Shown piece after piece: positions 25,601-37,400 of a DNA stretch of 64,000 nt. How positions within the stretch are numbered: the first letter of the stretch is position 1; every line of letters starts with the position of its first letter. The stretch is taken from NCBI GenBank assembly GCA_002118135.1, contig BDIU01000069.1, forward strand, positions 63,641 to 127,640. Reading direction: 5' to 3'. A program made the position numbers and the translations under genes. The stretch is from Trebouxia sp. TZW2008 (taxonomy: Eukaryota; Chlorophyta; Trebouxiophyceae; Trebouxiales; Trebouxiaceae). The notes under the pieces were generated by a model that saw nothing but the letters and a program-made list of their open reading frames with translations, had not been told where the DNA came from and made no database searches.

Positions 25601-28600
25601 TGTGACAGAGGCCGGCTGCTTGATGACTCAGCCCTTGGCTGCTGTGACAGCTGCCTTGAGCCTAATGGCATGTGCATTGACTGCTGCTGCAGCTGCCTTG
25701 AGCTTGGTGACTCACCCTGTGGCTGCTGTAGCAGCTGCCTTGAGCTGCGTGACTCAGCCTGTGGTGGCTGCTGCAGCTGTTTTGAGCTGCTGCATGACTC
25801 ATCCCATGCCGCCTGCTGATCTGAGGTTGCTTCCAAACCAGATTGTTGCAGCTGAGGCTCAGGCTGATGCAGTGACTGCAGCATTGGTGAGTCTGTCTGT
25901 TCAGCGTCAAAGTCATCATGCTGTGCACTGCCTGCTGGCCTGCGATCTGGCGAATCGGCCTGAGCATAGCTGTCTGAAGGTGGCAAAGCTAGAGGACTTG
26001 CCTGTCTTGTGTTTGCGCCTTGTGGTGAGGCATCGTCACGCAGGACTGCAGAGCTAGAGCCCATCAGCCTACAGAAGAGGAAGGTCATTGCTTCAATGGC
26101 ACGTTACTGTGAAAATGCAGGCTTGATACGGAGTATTTGCCCATCAGCCTGCAGGCTGGTAGAAAAGTACAGCAAAGTACTTTTCCAGCAGAATGCACAA
26201 TTGACTCCGGTCAGCCTTCAGACGGCCTATGGCTATTGCCACCAACTTTGCAGAGTAGAGCCTTATGAGCTTGCTGAAGAAGAGGAACAGCTGAACAAGG
26301 GGTGTCATCCCCCTTGCAGACGTTCACAAGGTTCAAGGAAAGGGTTTCAATCACAACCATACTTGCAGACATGTTTGTGAGCAGTGACATCACTGCCATC
26401 ATGGGTCCTTACTGTCATTGCCAATGTTGTCTGATTCGTGAAAAAGGGTCACGTTTCTGAGCTGATTTGCATTGCTGTTATTTGAAGCCAAAATCCACAT
26501 TTTGCAACACCAAGAGCTGCTTTGCCTGACTGCACCAGCAGCAAGAATAAACAATGAAAGTCCACGCCATTAGACATCACAACAGGAGTTTAGCAGCAGC
26601 CTAGGGATGGTACAGTAACTTCTCTTTTTGAGGACACTCAATGTAACAACAGTCTTGATGTCAAGACAACGCAAGTGGGAACCGATGCCTACTTTCTGAC
26701 TGCAGTGGTCCCTCTGAGTGAGGACAGTTCAATGCATGGACCGTTTTCTTGGCAATCAAAGCAGTCGCTACCAAGGCAGTCGTTATAAGGAGAAGTCGCT
26801 GTAGCAAAGACTGACCTCAGAGCAGCAGCTGTGATCTGTTGCTCCAAGGCTTCCAGGCCCTCTTCCACAATAGCCAGCTCACTTGCACTCTCTGACAACT
26901 GCAGCTGCTGAGGCTGCTGCTGTGCTAGCTGCTGCAGCAGCTGCTGTGACGCCTGCTGCTGCTGTGATAGCTGCTGCTGCTGCTGCTGTGACGCCTGCTG
27001 CCGTGACAGCTGCTGCAGCTGCTGTGGCACCTGCTGTGTTGACTGCTGCAACAGCTGCTGTGGCTGCTGCTGACCCTGAAAGTCGTCAGCGGGCTCACGA
27101 GCCGTTGCTGGGTAGCTGGAGTACGCTGCAAGCTGCATTGGAGCAGCAGCAGCAGCTGTGCGTTTGGCATGGCTGCGCAGGATCTCCACCTCTGCCTTTA
27201 GGCACCTGCCTTCATCATCAGCAGCATCTGCAATGGCACAGTATCAGCTGCGTTCCTTTGCGTGTTTTCCATGAATCCCGATGATATGGATATATGCTTA
27301 TGAAGAGGTATGCACATATATGTATGTACAGTAACTTCTCTTTTCAAGGACACTCGATGTAAAGGCTTCCTCACTGCAAGGACACTGCACTTGGGGACCA
27401 ATCACTGCATTCTGACTGAGGCGGAGCCTCTGGGTAAGGAGATTTTGATGCAAGGACAATCTTCCTGGGAACCAAAGCAGTCGTAAAAAAGAGAATCACT
27501 GTATGTGTACGTACAAGCTTGTTGCTGACTTGCTTGATGGTGTCATAAATGTACCTAGAGCAGCAAGTGTGCTGGCCACAGCATCCTTCAAACGATAGGC
27601 GTCCTCAATCCAGGCTTGGCCTGTGACCCCCATTGCCTGCAGCTCAGCCTGTTTGGCTTCCAGCAGGCTCTCTAACTGCACCACCTTCACTGCCATTCCA
27701 GCCAAAGCAGCATCCCGCCGTTTGCTGTATACAAATAACTGTGATTAGAGTTGTTCTTGTCTCTTGTTTGTTGACATCCAGGCTTGGCTTGTGAACCCCG
27801 TTGCCTGCAGCTCAGCCTGTTTGACTTCCAACAGGCTCTCCATTTGCACCAACTTCACTGCAATTCCCGCCAGAGCAGCATCTCGCCGCTTGCTGCACAG
27901 GCCGAATTTCATTACTTTTCCAATCCCTATTTTGTCTCTTGTTCAGACGCGCACAGGCATATCTAGGCACACTCACATTCACAAGATGCAAAACTACAGA
28001 TCACAAGGCTAAGGATTGATAGCGAAAGGTCTGCTTGAGAGCGCCGTCACAGCCATCTTGAATGAGTTGAGGGTTTGTGGTACATAGTGATGATGATGGT
28101 GCTGGTGTTATGATCATGCCCAACCTTGTGTGTGTGACTGTAATGGGACTGTTTATCTATACCTGGAGCATTGGAGAGCTGTAGACACAGCACCACCAGA
28201 GTCTGCAGCCATGCCAGCTTGTATGCCACGCCTTGCAGTGCTCGGCAAGCCCCAGTCCTGTGCATCTGCCATCGCACTGAGGGAAGCGGTCCTGCTGTCC
28301 TGAGTCATGGCAGCCAGATAGACTGGCGAGTCTTCCAACAGCAGTGCTTGCTGCTCTTGCATGATCTGCAGAATAGCATGAAAAGCCTCTATGATATAGA
28401 AATGAAGAATCTGGTGTATGAGATCTGGGTGAACAGCTTTATGAGTTTCGAATTTAACGCCTTTACAGGCCAACCAGTGGGAAATGCAGCTTGCCTTGTC
28501 TTGCTGCGGAGTAACGCAGCAGGTTCAACGCTGTTCCTCAATTTAGATTGCATGGTGCACAGGGCTTGAGGGCAAAGAAGGTAAGTGTGCATGCGATGCA

Positions 28601-29562
28601 ACGCTCACAGGCATCATGGAAGCTCTGCCGTCATGATGAGCAACAACATGCGGCACCATTATGACAGTATGACGACAATTTTGTACTTCTCACACTATCC
28701 TGCTTGATGGCGTTCTGGCCGAGGTGCAAAGAACAAGCCGTCAACACCAAGAGCAGTCTGCAGTGTCAATGGAAGGCACAGCAAGAAGACGGTGCACCTG
28801 TTGCAATAGGAGCGCCCTGCGCTGCTGCTTGGCAAGCTTGCTGGCAATGGCTTTGGGCATGGCGCTCTGTGGAGACTGCGGCCAGCAAACAAAGTCTGGG
28901 GTGAGAATTCACATGTTTGCATGTCATGCAATCATTGCATTCAGCGCTAGCATGCCAACTACACACACTTGTTGAAGCATAGCTGCTTCAATATCTGTAC
29001 GCAATCATGCACTGTTGCGCAGGTGTGAAATGGCAACTTCCTATGCTGCACAGCTGAAGCAATTGGGACTGCTGCAAAGACTGTATGCTGACATGCACTG
29101 TTGTGATGCTTTTGCATACCAGCTTTCCTGGAGAGGGCGGTCTTGAGTAGGAAGAGTTGCCGGCACCATTTGGACTCCTCAGCTCAGAATTGCCTCTCAA
29201 AAGCTTTGTTGGCGAGGCAGGCACTGAGACTGGACGCTTCTTGGGGCTGACAGCCCTCTTGTTCTGCATCACAGCAAGCTTTTGCTGCTGCGGTCCAGAA
29301 GGTCTTTGAATTTAGTTTCGTGAGCGTTAGCCTCGCTGACCTGGTTAATTGCTGCGAAGTCAATTGGCCCCAAGAAGTTGTCAAGCAGTGGAGTAGTTGG
29401 GATGTCGACGTGCAAAGGCAGGCTCCTCGCTGCTCTGCTAATTCGACCCTTGGTATTTGTTTCAAGCTGATGCGAGGTCTTGCCGAGAGGCAAACCTGCA
29501 GCGCTCTCTTGCGGCCGAGCGCGCCCCTTGCGCTCTTTCAAGGGCGACTTGGCTGACGTCAT
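16644..29562 (-). CDS. Giant Gln-rich coiled-coil protein, unidentified
   Basis: I do not recognise the family. Sixteen exons join with every phase consistent: 29562-29341, 29263-29120, 28875-28798, 28365-28163, 27724-27555, 27227-26816, 26068-23758, 23268-23143, 22530-21622, 21178-21038, 20639-20496, 20393-20289, 20147-20046, 19547-19386, 17941-17757 and 17364-16644, giving about 2,044 residues. The N-terminus is basic and Ser/Pro-rich (SPKKRPVSVPASPTKLLR). A single 2.3-kb exon encodes about 770 disordered residues dominated by Gln, Ser and His. Residues about 1223-1743 are heptad-rich coiled coil, followed by another coil and a Pro/Ser tail ending SSTVEW. A scaffold at a centrosome, basal body, Golgi or microtubule array would fit, but this is inference from architecture only. 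Additional small exons between 19386 and 17941 are possible because decayed copies lie there. Confidence 0.8.
18010..18420 (-). repeat. Partial copies of coiled-coil exon 15
   Basis: Three copies of the start of the exon at 17941 (EEQLRLSVEQCGLLRQQL) lie upstream, beginning near 18418, 18299 and 18132. The middle one keeps a CAG acceptor and an open frame. The 18132 copy has an in-frame TGA after the EQ codons, and the first diverges after LRAEN. Each is followed by unrelated intron sequence. Confidence 0.85.
18503..19345 (-). repeat. Array of partial copies of coiled-coil exon 14
   Basis: Downstream of the full exon (19547-19386) lie five copies of its 3' end, encoding variants of KELTHLHDHIRKLENQHKL followed by a donor. 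Donor positions are 19385 (full), 19231, 19057, 18900, 18746 and 18503, a spacing of 154, 174, 157, 154 and 243 bp. All keep GT; the sites read GTAAGG, GTGGAC, GTAAGC, GTAAGA, GTAGGG and GTATAC. No copy has a convincing acceptor, so they are probably decoy donors rather than exons. Confidence 0.85.
20046..20639 (-). repeat. Three homologous phase 0-0 exons (exons 11-13)
   Basis: Exons 20639-20496, 20393-20289 and 20147-20046 encode 48, 35 and 34 residues that share QLSLAQQRSKDLHAQ and TQAEYAAQRDLAALK. Each has its own acceptor (TGCAG, GACAG, GACAG) and donor (GTGTGG, GTGAGG, GTATGG), and each starts and ends in phase 0, so any subset keeps the frame. A further decayed 3' fragment at about 20160-20215 (KAAKHDLAELK) has its donor changed to AT. 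Confidence 0.9.
26611..26803. mobile_element. MITE copy A (Tc1/mariner- or pogo-like)
   Basis: This non-coding element begins TACAGTAACTTCTC and ends with AGTCGCTGTA, so it has CAGT-type inverted termini at a TA dinucleotide. The interior has the family's GGACACTC, CTGACTGCAGTGGTCCCTCTGA and CAAAGCAGTCG blocks. It sits in the coiled-coil gene intron immediately after exon 6. It is diverged and has no open frame. Confidence 0.8.
27327..27503. mobile_element. MITE copy B (Tc1/mariner- or pogo-like)
   Basis: This is the same family as copy A: starts TACAGTAACTTCTC, contains AAGGACACTCGATGTAAAGG and ACCAATCACTGCATTCTGACTG, ends GAGAATCACTGTA. It lies in the intron between coiled-coil exons 5 and 6, 99 bp upstream of exon 6. 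Confidence 0.85.
27781..27893 (-). repeat. Partial copy of coiled-coil exon 5
   Basis: This copies the acceptor (TGTGCAG) and first 39 codons of exon 5 (SKRRDAALAGIAVKLVQMES...), upstream of the full exon at 27724. It breaks off after QAW without a donor. Substitutions are mostly conservative, which suggests a recent or constrained copy. Confidence 0.85.
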
Positions 29563-29830
29563 GCTCCTCCTGCGCCCGTGCGCGACACCAGTCAGGTCAA
29601 CGCTCAACACTGCGAAAGCAACAGAAGATAAATCGATGCATGCTGCTGTTGTGTTCACTTTTCCTCTTCCTCAATGCCGTTCAAAAAGTTGTCGAGCAGG
29701 TGTCGGACTCTATCGCGCTGTACTGCTTTGCGAGCTGCCTTGTTTGACTCGTTTTGCGTCCTCTTTGCGTGAGCAAGCTTGCACCTGCGTTTTTGACCTG
29801 GCTGCGATTTGCGCATCCAAGTCACTGTGC
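29563..29830. promoter_or_regulatory. Short divergent intergenic region
   Basis: About 270 bp separate the start codon of the minus-strand coiled-coil gene (29562) from the proposed start of the plus-strand small gene (29831). It presumably holds promoters for both. I see no obvious TATA box. Confidence 0.4.
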
Positions 29831-30276
29831 ATGCCTGACACCTCTGCAGAGGAGGATAAACGCCGCAAAGAAGCTGCGTTGGAAGCCTGCTCAGATTTCC
29901 ACCGTAAGATACACATCTTCAACACACTCGAGAGAGCAATGATCAATTCGCAATCGTCACCACCCTCTAGTCAGTACCTGAATTCCGCTGCAGGAGACTT
30001 GATACAGTGTTTCCGAGAGCGCTCGAGCCTGTTTGGCGCTCCTTGTCAGACCGAGCAAAAGGCTTTTTGGACTTGCTATCAACAAGAGAGGGTACGCGCA
30101 TAGCTGCCTGTATTTCGCCAGCAAAAGCACCACCAAGACTTGTTGATTTGCTGCTGTGTGAGAAGGGTGCTGAGGGGACAGTAGTCAGAAAAGCTGTGTC
30201 AGAATGGTTTGACAAGCACAGAAGAGTCAGAAAGCCGCAATCATCAGACAGTGCCAAAGATCAAGACATGACATAG
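29831..30276 (+). CDS. Small unidentified gene
   Basis: Two readings are possible from the ATG at 29831. Spliced at GTAAGA (29904) to an acceptor before 29994, exons 29831-29903 and 29994-30276 give about 118 residues, starting MPDTSAEEDKRRKEAALEAC and ending in a Lys/Arg-rich tail. Unspliced, the frame runs to 30103 and ends with CQTEQKAFWTC, a CX9C spacing of the kind found in mitochondrial CHCH proteins, although a proper twin CX9C pair is not visible. The spliced reading uses more sequence. Its downstream exons might instead belong to the 5' part of the Vps62-like gene that follows. Function unknown. Confidence 0.45.
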
Positions 30277-30518
30277 AATTGCAGGCAAGCCATCCCCAAC
30301 ATCGCTTAGCCTAATTTGCACTTTCCTGACTGTTGCTGCCACGTCGCCCATGCCCAAGATGCCCTGGTGTGCTTCAGTGCTGCTTGCATCAGTGCAGTGG
30401 CTGCTGGAAGAAATGTCAGTGGCAATTCGCTGAAATAACACATTGCAGTCTCATATCAAGACTTCAGGCAACATGACTCTCTTACATCAATCCAGACCTG
30501 ATACTGACTGCTATGCAG

Positions 30519-33339
30519 GCGGCGGCATCTGTGGCATGTCATGGTCGAATGACAAGCTCAAAGAGGTGATCGCCCAGTTTGCGCCTCAGCTGCACCTGCA
30601 TCACAAGGAGCAGTTCTTTCCCTGCTCAGTGGAGTGGTATTTTGAGAGGAGCCAACTGTGGCATATCGAGTCTCAAGAGAAGGTGTGATTGATCAGAAGG
30701 GCAGTCAACAGGATGCAGCAGGTTGCAGGTGGTAACGTGATGCTGTTAGTCTATTGCAAACATGTATGCTCTGACTGCAGGGCGAAAAGCGCAATCTGGT
30801 GCTGAAAGAGGGCGAGGTAACAGCTGTGAAACTGCTGGAGGTTCAAGAGCATTATGTCCAGTGGCAATTACATCTTGAGGTTAAGCCAGAAGGCAGATGC
30901 GGCTTCCCAAAGGTGCATTACTTGCTATAACCCTGGTTTGATGGCTTGCATTGGTCTTGAGAGATGATCACTGAGAGTGCCTGCTGCAGACAGCAAAATG
31001 CTGAAATTGGTTACATGCTTTCAGCCTGTAGCACATGAAAGGACTCAAGTGGCTTGTGTTCAATTCCACACCGCCAGACAGCTTTACTTGACATGAGTTT
31101 GACGGCCTGCTGCAAGCGCAGGGCCGACTGGACAGACACCTGGTGACGCTCTGAACAGGCTTGAACAGGAACAGCTTGAAACTGTACAAAAGTCCTGACT
31201 GTCATCCCAACAAGACGATGCCTATGATACTTTTGTAGTACAAGCTCGATGTGGCTCCACTGTATATGGCTGTCAAGGAGGTGATGAGCAAGGAAGGCAA
31301 AGTACAGGCAGTGGAAGTCATTTACTGTGAATTCTACGCCTACTCACTGTCATCTCAGAATCAGCAACGCAATACCTAGTTTGTGTTTGTAGGACAAGCT
31401 CAATGATGCTCCGCTTTATGTGGCTGTCAAGGAAGTGATGAGCAAGGAAGGCAAAATAGAAGCAGTGGAAATCAACTATTGTACATTCTACGCCTACAAC
31501 GGTCCCTACTCTATCTTTGGGGTCAAAGTTGGAGCTCATGACGGTGACTGGGAGCATTTTACTGTCAGGTATGCTTGACACAACCCAGCTGAAGCTGCTT
31601 ATGATAGTTGCTTTGCCACAAACAAGTCATCGGTAGGGTGTGCATTTGCTCCCAGACTTGTTTTGGTCATTCTGGCCTTGAAATTGGTCATTGGCATAGC
31701 TTGTGCATTGTAAGGCGATTAGATGTGTGAATAACACCTGCTCATATTGCCTTGTAAGCTTGCGTCAATGCAACAGGGTGAGCACATTAGCTACTAATGC
31801 CACCCTGAAGATGCCATCAGGGTATGCATTGTTGTTCAGCAGGGCGTCAAGTATTGGTGGACATCGTGTATATATGGATTGATGCAGGTTGGATGCCAAA
31901 GCTGAGAAGATGGTGGGCTGCTACTTTAATGCTCACAGGCCTCAGGATGGGCAGTGGCTGCCAGCAGATTGCCTGCCCAAGTCACCCACTGGCCAGCCAA
32001 TTGCCTACGTCGCCAAGGGCGCCCATGGCCTGTACAAAAGCGTGAGCCTCCTTACTCCCTCTCATCAGATGCCAATCAGTGCTTTGATGAAAAGCATGAT
32101 GTAAGCAGAGTCTGCATCACTCATGCTTGCAATAAATGCTGAGCAGCTGCTTTTTGTATTCTTGCACGTCTGCTGTGAATGAATGGGCAGTGCATCCGCG
32201 AGGGCTTAGTTTGCCAGGCCAAAAAGTGCACCCTCATGCAGCCTGTCTTTGGCTTGCAGTCTGATGCTTGCTGCTGTGCTTTGCCATCGCGAAGATACCC
32301 TGTGTCATACAGCCTGGCTGCTGTTAATGCTAATGATTTTGCACATGGAGACCCTCCAGTGAAAGCTTTCCAGGATCTCAAAACGCTGGTGCTACATCGT
32401 TGGCCCCATGTTCAAGACTGTCTCATGCTGTTCCATTGCTAAAGGACCCTGTGTAATGCAGTCTGGCGTGCAGCAGCGAGCTTTTTGTGCAGTCAATGAG
32501 CAGTGCAGCCGCAAGGGCCCAATTTGGCAGACTCAAAAGTGCATCCTCATGCAGCCTGTCTTACACTTGCTTGTATGCTTTGCCACTTTCAACAATCCCT
32601 GTGTGATGCAGTCTGGCGTACAGAGGCGGGCCTTCTGTGCAGTCAATGAGCAGTGCAGCCGCAAAGGCCCAGTCTGGCAGACCAACAAGTGCATCCTCAT
32701 GCAGCCAGTCTTCCAAGTTCCCAGTCGAGGCACAAACCTACAAGAAAGCTTTCAAAGTGACGCCACTCCTGCTCCTACCAGCGGCCCTACTGTCAAAGTG
32801 GATCTGAGAGGCGTGGATTGGCTAGGCTATAACGGTTGGTTCTCTTTTCTGTGGCTGAGACTTTTCCTCAGTCAACCAGACCGCCGGCCATCTGTCTTCA
32901 GAACAACTCATTGCCAATGTCAAGCTTGCTGCAAGCAGAGCCTGCATTATGACATGACACGTTTCATCTGTACTTTTGCAGCTAAGTTGACTTGCTCAGA
33001 GCATGTATATCGAGGATCAGGTATTGCAGCAATCATTGCAGAGCAACGGTTTGCGAGGCACGACGCCCATGATTTCTATCATATAGCTCCTTCAGCAGAT
33101 CAACTGCACAAGGACTTGAGATAACAAAAGCATGTTTGAACGTGCTGCCTTGCCCTGTGCCCTACATGACATTGCTCCAAGCTCTATGCCAATGCGTTGC
33201 AGGCAAGTTTGGCAGCATAGGGTCCCCACATGAACAGCAGTTCTGGTATGCAAAGGCTGAGCACCCAGTCTCTCGAACCTGGCTAAAAAGAGTTGTATGG
33301 CATTGTGCTCCTGGCACAGAATCCTTGCTGCTACCGTGA
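30519..33339 (+). CDS. Vps62/DUF946-family protein, copy A (5' exon missing)
   Basis: Six exons join in phase: 30519-30682, 30781-30912, 31393-31568, 31888-32041, 32612-32834 and 33203-33339, encoding about 328 residues to the stop. A first exon ending in phase 1 must lie upstream but was not found. The match is to the family of plant DUF946/yeast Vps62 proteins: HLHHKEQFFPCSVEWYF, FYAYNGPY, GAHDGDWEHFTVR and IAYVAKGAHGLY correspond in order to that family's conserved blocks. In yeast, Vps62 is linked to vacuolar protein sorting; the biochemical role in algae is not known. A Cys-containing C-terminal part (CAVNEQCSRKGPVW) follows. A second, diverged copy lies next door on the same strand. Introns contain partial exon copies. 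Confidence 0.85.
31237..31343 (+). repeat. Partial copy of Vps62-A exon 3
   Basis: This copies the 5' half of the exon at 31393, encoding KLDVAPLYMAVKEVMSKEGK...EFYAY, 156 bp upstream of the real exon. It breaks off inside the exon and lacks a donor. Confidence 0.85.
32165..32590 (+). repeat. Partial copies of Vps62-A exon 5
   Basis: Two copies of the start of exon 5 lie upstream of the full exon at 32612. One is near 32169-32260 (CILMQPVF region, diverged). One starts at 32462 after an intact ATGCAG acceptor, exactly 150 bp before the real one, and encodes SGVQQRAFCAVNEQCSRKGP. The latter stays open to about 32620. Confidence 0.85.
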
Positions 33340-34487
33340 TGATGCAGCTGCTCGCACATGAACAGAAGTTCTAGTATGCAAAGGCTGAGCACCCAGTGTC
33401 TCGAACCTGGCTCAAAAGAGTTGTATGGCATTGTGTTCCTGGCACAGAATCCTTGTCGCTACCCTCATGATGCAGCTGCTTGTGCATCTGGCCATTCGGA
33501 TTGATGGCATTCTAGTCCAGACATCACTCAACAGCCATGACTGCTGCTGTGATGCTGCATTCACTGTCTCATGCGCCTGTCAGTGATACTGCTGTCTCTA
33601 GGCAGGATCTCTATCTTTCAGCATGTTGGCTGTGCGTTTTGTTTCACAACAACACAATGCAGACTGAAAATGTTGTCTCATTCAGTTGTGCATGCACTGA
33701 AAGTAGGATCTGAGGCAGATGTACCATTGCGGTGACTTCTTTGCTGGATAACGCCTGCATGCTTAAATCATGTTGACTTTTGCTCTTTTGGCAACATTGA
33801 GAGAGAGAGAGACTTGTTTGCTTGAAATTATGGTTTCATGTTGTCAGCTGGCTCATGAGTCACCAGATTTGCAGTATGCTGCAGTACGGCGACCATCGAC
33901 CCCGGCGGTCAAGTAATGTGCTTTGCAGCTTGCATTCCGAGGTGTTTCTGACGGGCCCGAAGTAAGGTCCACGACGTATCTCGGTAAACTTCCGGCCTGC
34001 CGCCCAGCAACACTCAGTTTGCAGTACATCACACTGCTGGCTATCGCGAAGTCCTGCCGCTCAGCAATGTGTTGCTGACGCCAAAGTCAAAGCGGTAGAC
34101 CAAAGCTCTCTGACCATGCTGCTCCAGCAGCAGTTGTTGCCGCAAAGTATGATATAACGCTTGACTGCACATTTGCTCACTTGTGTCAGTCGCGGCATAC
34201 TACGGCTTCGCGGCTCGTCGGATATCAACAGAGTCAACTCACCTGCAATAATTGCCTTTGAGACTTTGACTGCCATACTCAGTGACAGTCTTCCAAGGTA
34301 TGATCCACTGATCAGCATCAAGGTCGTCAGCGCTTGCAAAGACGGCATCTGCAGAGTTGCTTGGCAGCATTCTGCCCTACGCATTGTCAGTGTCCCTGAT
34401 CTTGTTTGACTTTCAAATTCAAAAGCAAGGAACAAAAGCACGAGTCATACGATAGTGCTTTTGACAAAACTTTGTGTTTGCTTGCAG
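33340..34487. other. Intergenic interval between the Vps62 paralogues
   Basis: Just after the copy A stop, 33355-33475 repeats the terminal exon (unit spacing 128 bp, frame lost). The rest contains a short GA run at about 33800 and unassigned open stretches at 34061-34441. The unidentified first exon of copy B probably lies in its right part. Confidence 0.5.
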
Positions 34488-37400
34488 CAGAAATCCACAT
34501 GCTGTGGACAGACGACAGGCTGCGGCAAGTGATTGCCAGATACACCCCTGTGCTCCACCTGCATCACGAGGAGCAGTACTTGCCTTGCTCTGTGGAGTGG
34601 TACATGCAGAGGAGCCAGCTATGGCTTGAGGAACAAGTTGACAATGTAGGCTTCATTCACGTGTTTGCTAAAGGGCTTCCTCCAAAATATTTTTGGCAGT
34701 GTGCGCGCTTCACCTTGCGTGAAAAGATTGCATGCAAGCAGGGTGTTTGCATCCAGGGTGTCATAAGATCCTGTAGAAGGCCACAACAGTGCTGTGTTCT
34801 TGTGTGCCATTATGAGACCTGTGACACTCTTAGGCTGAATTTGCTAAACGCAATTTACTATGATTGATACTTGCGCATCACCACTGAACCATCAGGCTGT
34901 GTCAGGGACTTGCATGTTACACATGTAGTTTGATGCCTGCCAGAATATGTACAACACTCGATGCTTTGTTTATTGATGTAGCCCTTGATTTGCACGTCGG
35001 CGATCAGCAACTCGCTCTCACTTATCACATCGCCTGTTGTTCCCAGCTTAGTGTTTGTGCTGCGCAACAGATGCCTGCAAAACCTGCATTCACTTGCCAA
35101 GATGCCTGTTTTTACCCACTCACTGCCTGTGCTGCGCAACAGATGCCTCCAAAGCGTACCTTGCTACTTGATAAGGGCAAAGTGACAGCCAGCAACCTAT
35201 TGGAAGTCCAGCAACACCATCCCCAGCACCAGCTACATATTGAAATTGAGCCCCTTGCCAGAGGCGGCATGCATGCAGTAAGTCAAGCTGACTCACTGTG
35301 TTGCTACAGCATGAACAGCATTGCGCTGCCTGTGCATAGCGCCAGCAGCCTGTTAGAGGTCCAGTAACACCATTCATAGCATCAGCTACATATCGAGCTT
35401 GAGCCCCTTGCCAGAGGCGGCATGCATGCAGAAAGTCAAGCTAACTTGCTTTATTGCTAGAACATGCACAGCACCACCGTGCCTGTGCATAGCGCCAGCA
35501 ACCTGTTTGAAGTCCAGCAACACCATTCTCAGCATCAGCTACTTATTGAAATTGAGCCCCTTGCCAGAGGCGGCATGCCTGCAGTAAGTCAAGCTGACTC
35601 ACTCTATTGCTAGAGCATGCACAGCATTGCGCTGCCTGTGCATAGCGCCAGCAATCTGTTTGAAGTCCAGCAACACCATTCTCAGCATCAGCTACATATT
35701 GAAGTTGAGCCCCTTGCTGGAGGCAGCATGCATGCTGTAAGTTGGCTCAACTTTTGTCGTTGGAATATGCACTATATGCTGCTGCCTTTTACAGCATTCC
35801 CAGTCTAGATTAGAATAGCTTCCAAGCGTATTCAGAGTATGAACCATTAGTGTGAGTATGTTGTAGTTTCAGTGCTTGGCACCTCTTGCATCAACTCTTT
35901 TACAGCTGTGGGATGCTGCAGAGTGAGTTAGACCACGTGCCGCTGTATGTTGTGGTCAAAGAGGTGATGAGTCGGGAAGCGCATTTGGAGGCTGTGGAGA
36001 TCAACTACCTCACCTTCTACGCTTTCAATGGGCCTTACACCATTGGTATCCCACCTGTATCTTTCAAAGCGGGTGCACATGATGGCGATTGGGAGCACTT
36101 CACTGTCAGGTTTGCTGGAAAAAAGTAGCGACAATAACTTTTTGCAACAATGCAACATCAATGCAATTCATGGACCTTACACCATCTTTTGAAGCTGGTG
36201 CGCATGACGTCAATTGGGAGCACTTCACTGTCAGATGCAGTGGTGTTGTCTATTTGCCAATGTCAAATAATCATTTCATGTTACATGCTTGTGGAAACAC
36301 CTGCTGGCAGCGCTTTGATTCAGCACATCAAGCATACTGCGCGTTGACGTCAGCAGCCATGCAGATGCGGGGGAATGCTGACGAGGATGGTTCAATCACA
36401 TAGTGTGGTGTGCTGCTCTTGTCTGTCTGTTGCCCTACACAACGAGCCCCAATAAGGCGGGTGTTGACGCAGCTGGATCCCGAACTCAACATGGTGGGGT
36501 GCTATTACCATGCGCACAGGCCTCAAGATGGGCAGTGGCCATTGGCAGACTGCCTGTCCATTTCATGATGATCATGATTGTAATGATGATCATGCTGTTA
36601 ATGATCATTGTCATGATCCTGACGATGGCGATGATGACATTCACATCAATTCAGGCAGGTGTTGATGCAGGCTGGATCCTGAGCTCAACATGGTGGGATG
36701 CTACTACCATGCTCACAGGCCGCAGGATGGGCAGTGGCTGCCAGCAGATTGCCTGCCCAAGTCCCTCACTGGCCAACCCATCGCCTATGTTGCCAAAGGG
36801 GCTCATGGCCTCTACACTGGGGTGAGGCCATTGCTACATCATCATTTCATCAACGGCCAGCAGTGCAGTTGACAGTGGGTCCATGCAGCATCTTTGACGC
36901 CTGCATGTAGATGCTGCCAGTAGACTGTCTGCCCAAGTTGCCCACTAATCAATATTGCCTATATTGCCAAGGGGGCTCACGGCCTCTACACTGGGGTAGG
37001 TCACCTTGTTGGTATTGCATCACTTATCTAAGGGTGCTCATGGGCTGTATACTGGGTCAAGGCTCATTGCCACCTTTTAGACGCTAACCATCGCAGTTCA
37101 GACTGAATGCTAGCAGCATTGGTTTTGCCTACTGGACAGCCCATTGCCTATGTTGCCAAGGGAGCTCGCGGCCTATACACTGGGGTGACGCACCCTGACT
37201 CTTGATGTGATCGGCATTGGTAGCATTATTCTTGTCACTACTGTTGTCATGATCAGCACCAGAAGCATTCAGGGTCTGATGTGCAGCAAATCACGGCTGC
37301 AGTAACACTAATGATGATTGTTGTGTCCAAGCATCAGTGCATTGTGTGCAGCACAAAGCACGCAGGGAAGCCTGGTGTGCAGTGAATGACCACTGCAGCA

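Noticed and set aside
23886..26057. Several long plus-strand frames rich in Ala, His, Val and Cys
   Set aside because: They are antisense to the CAG/CTG-rich coding exon of the coiled-coil gene; the minus-strand frame is phase-consistent with 15 other exons.
29994..30103. Firm call of a twin CX9C mitochondrial protein
   Set aside because: Only one clear CX9C pair is present and a spliced alternative frame is longer; kept as a possibility only.
35278..35739. CRISPR array (regular 153-bp repeats)
   Set aside because: Units are diverged exon ends with donors, not short identical repeats with unique spacers, and the genome is eukaryotic.
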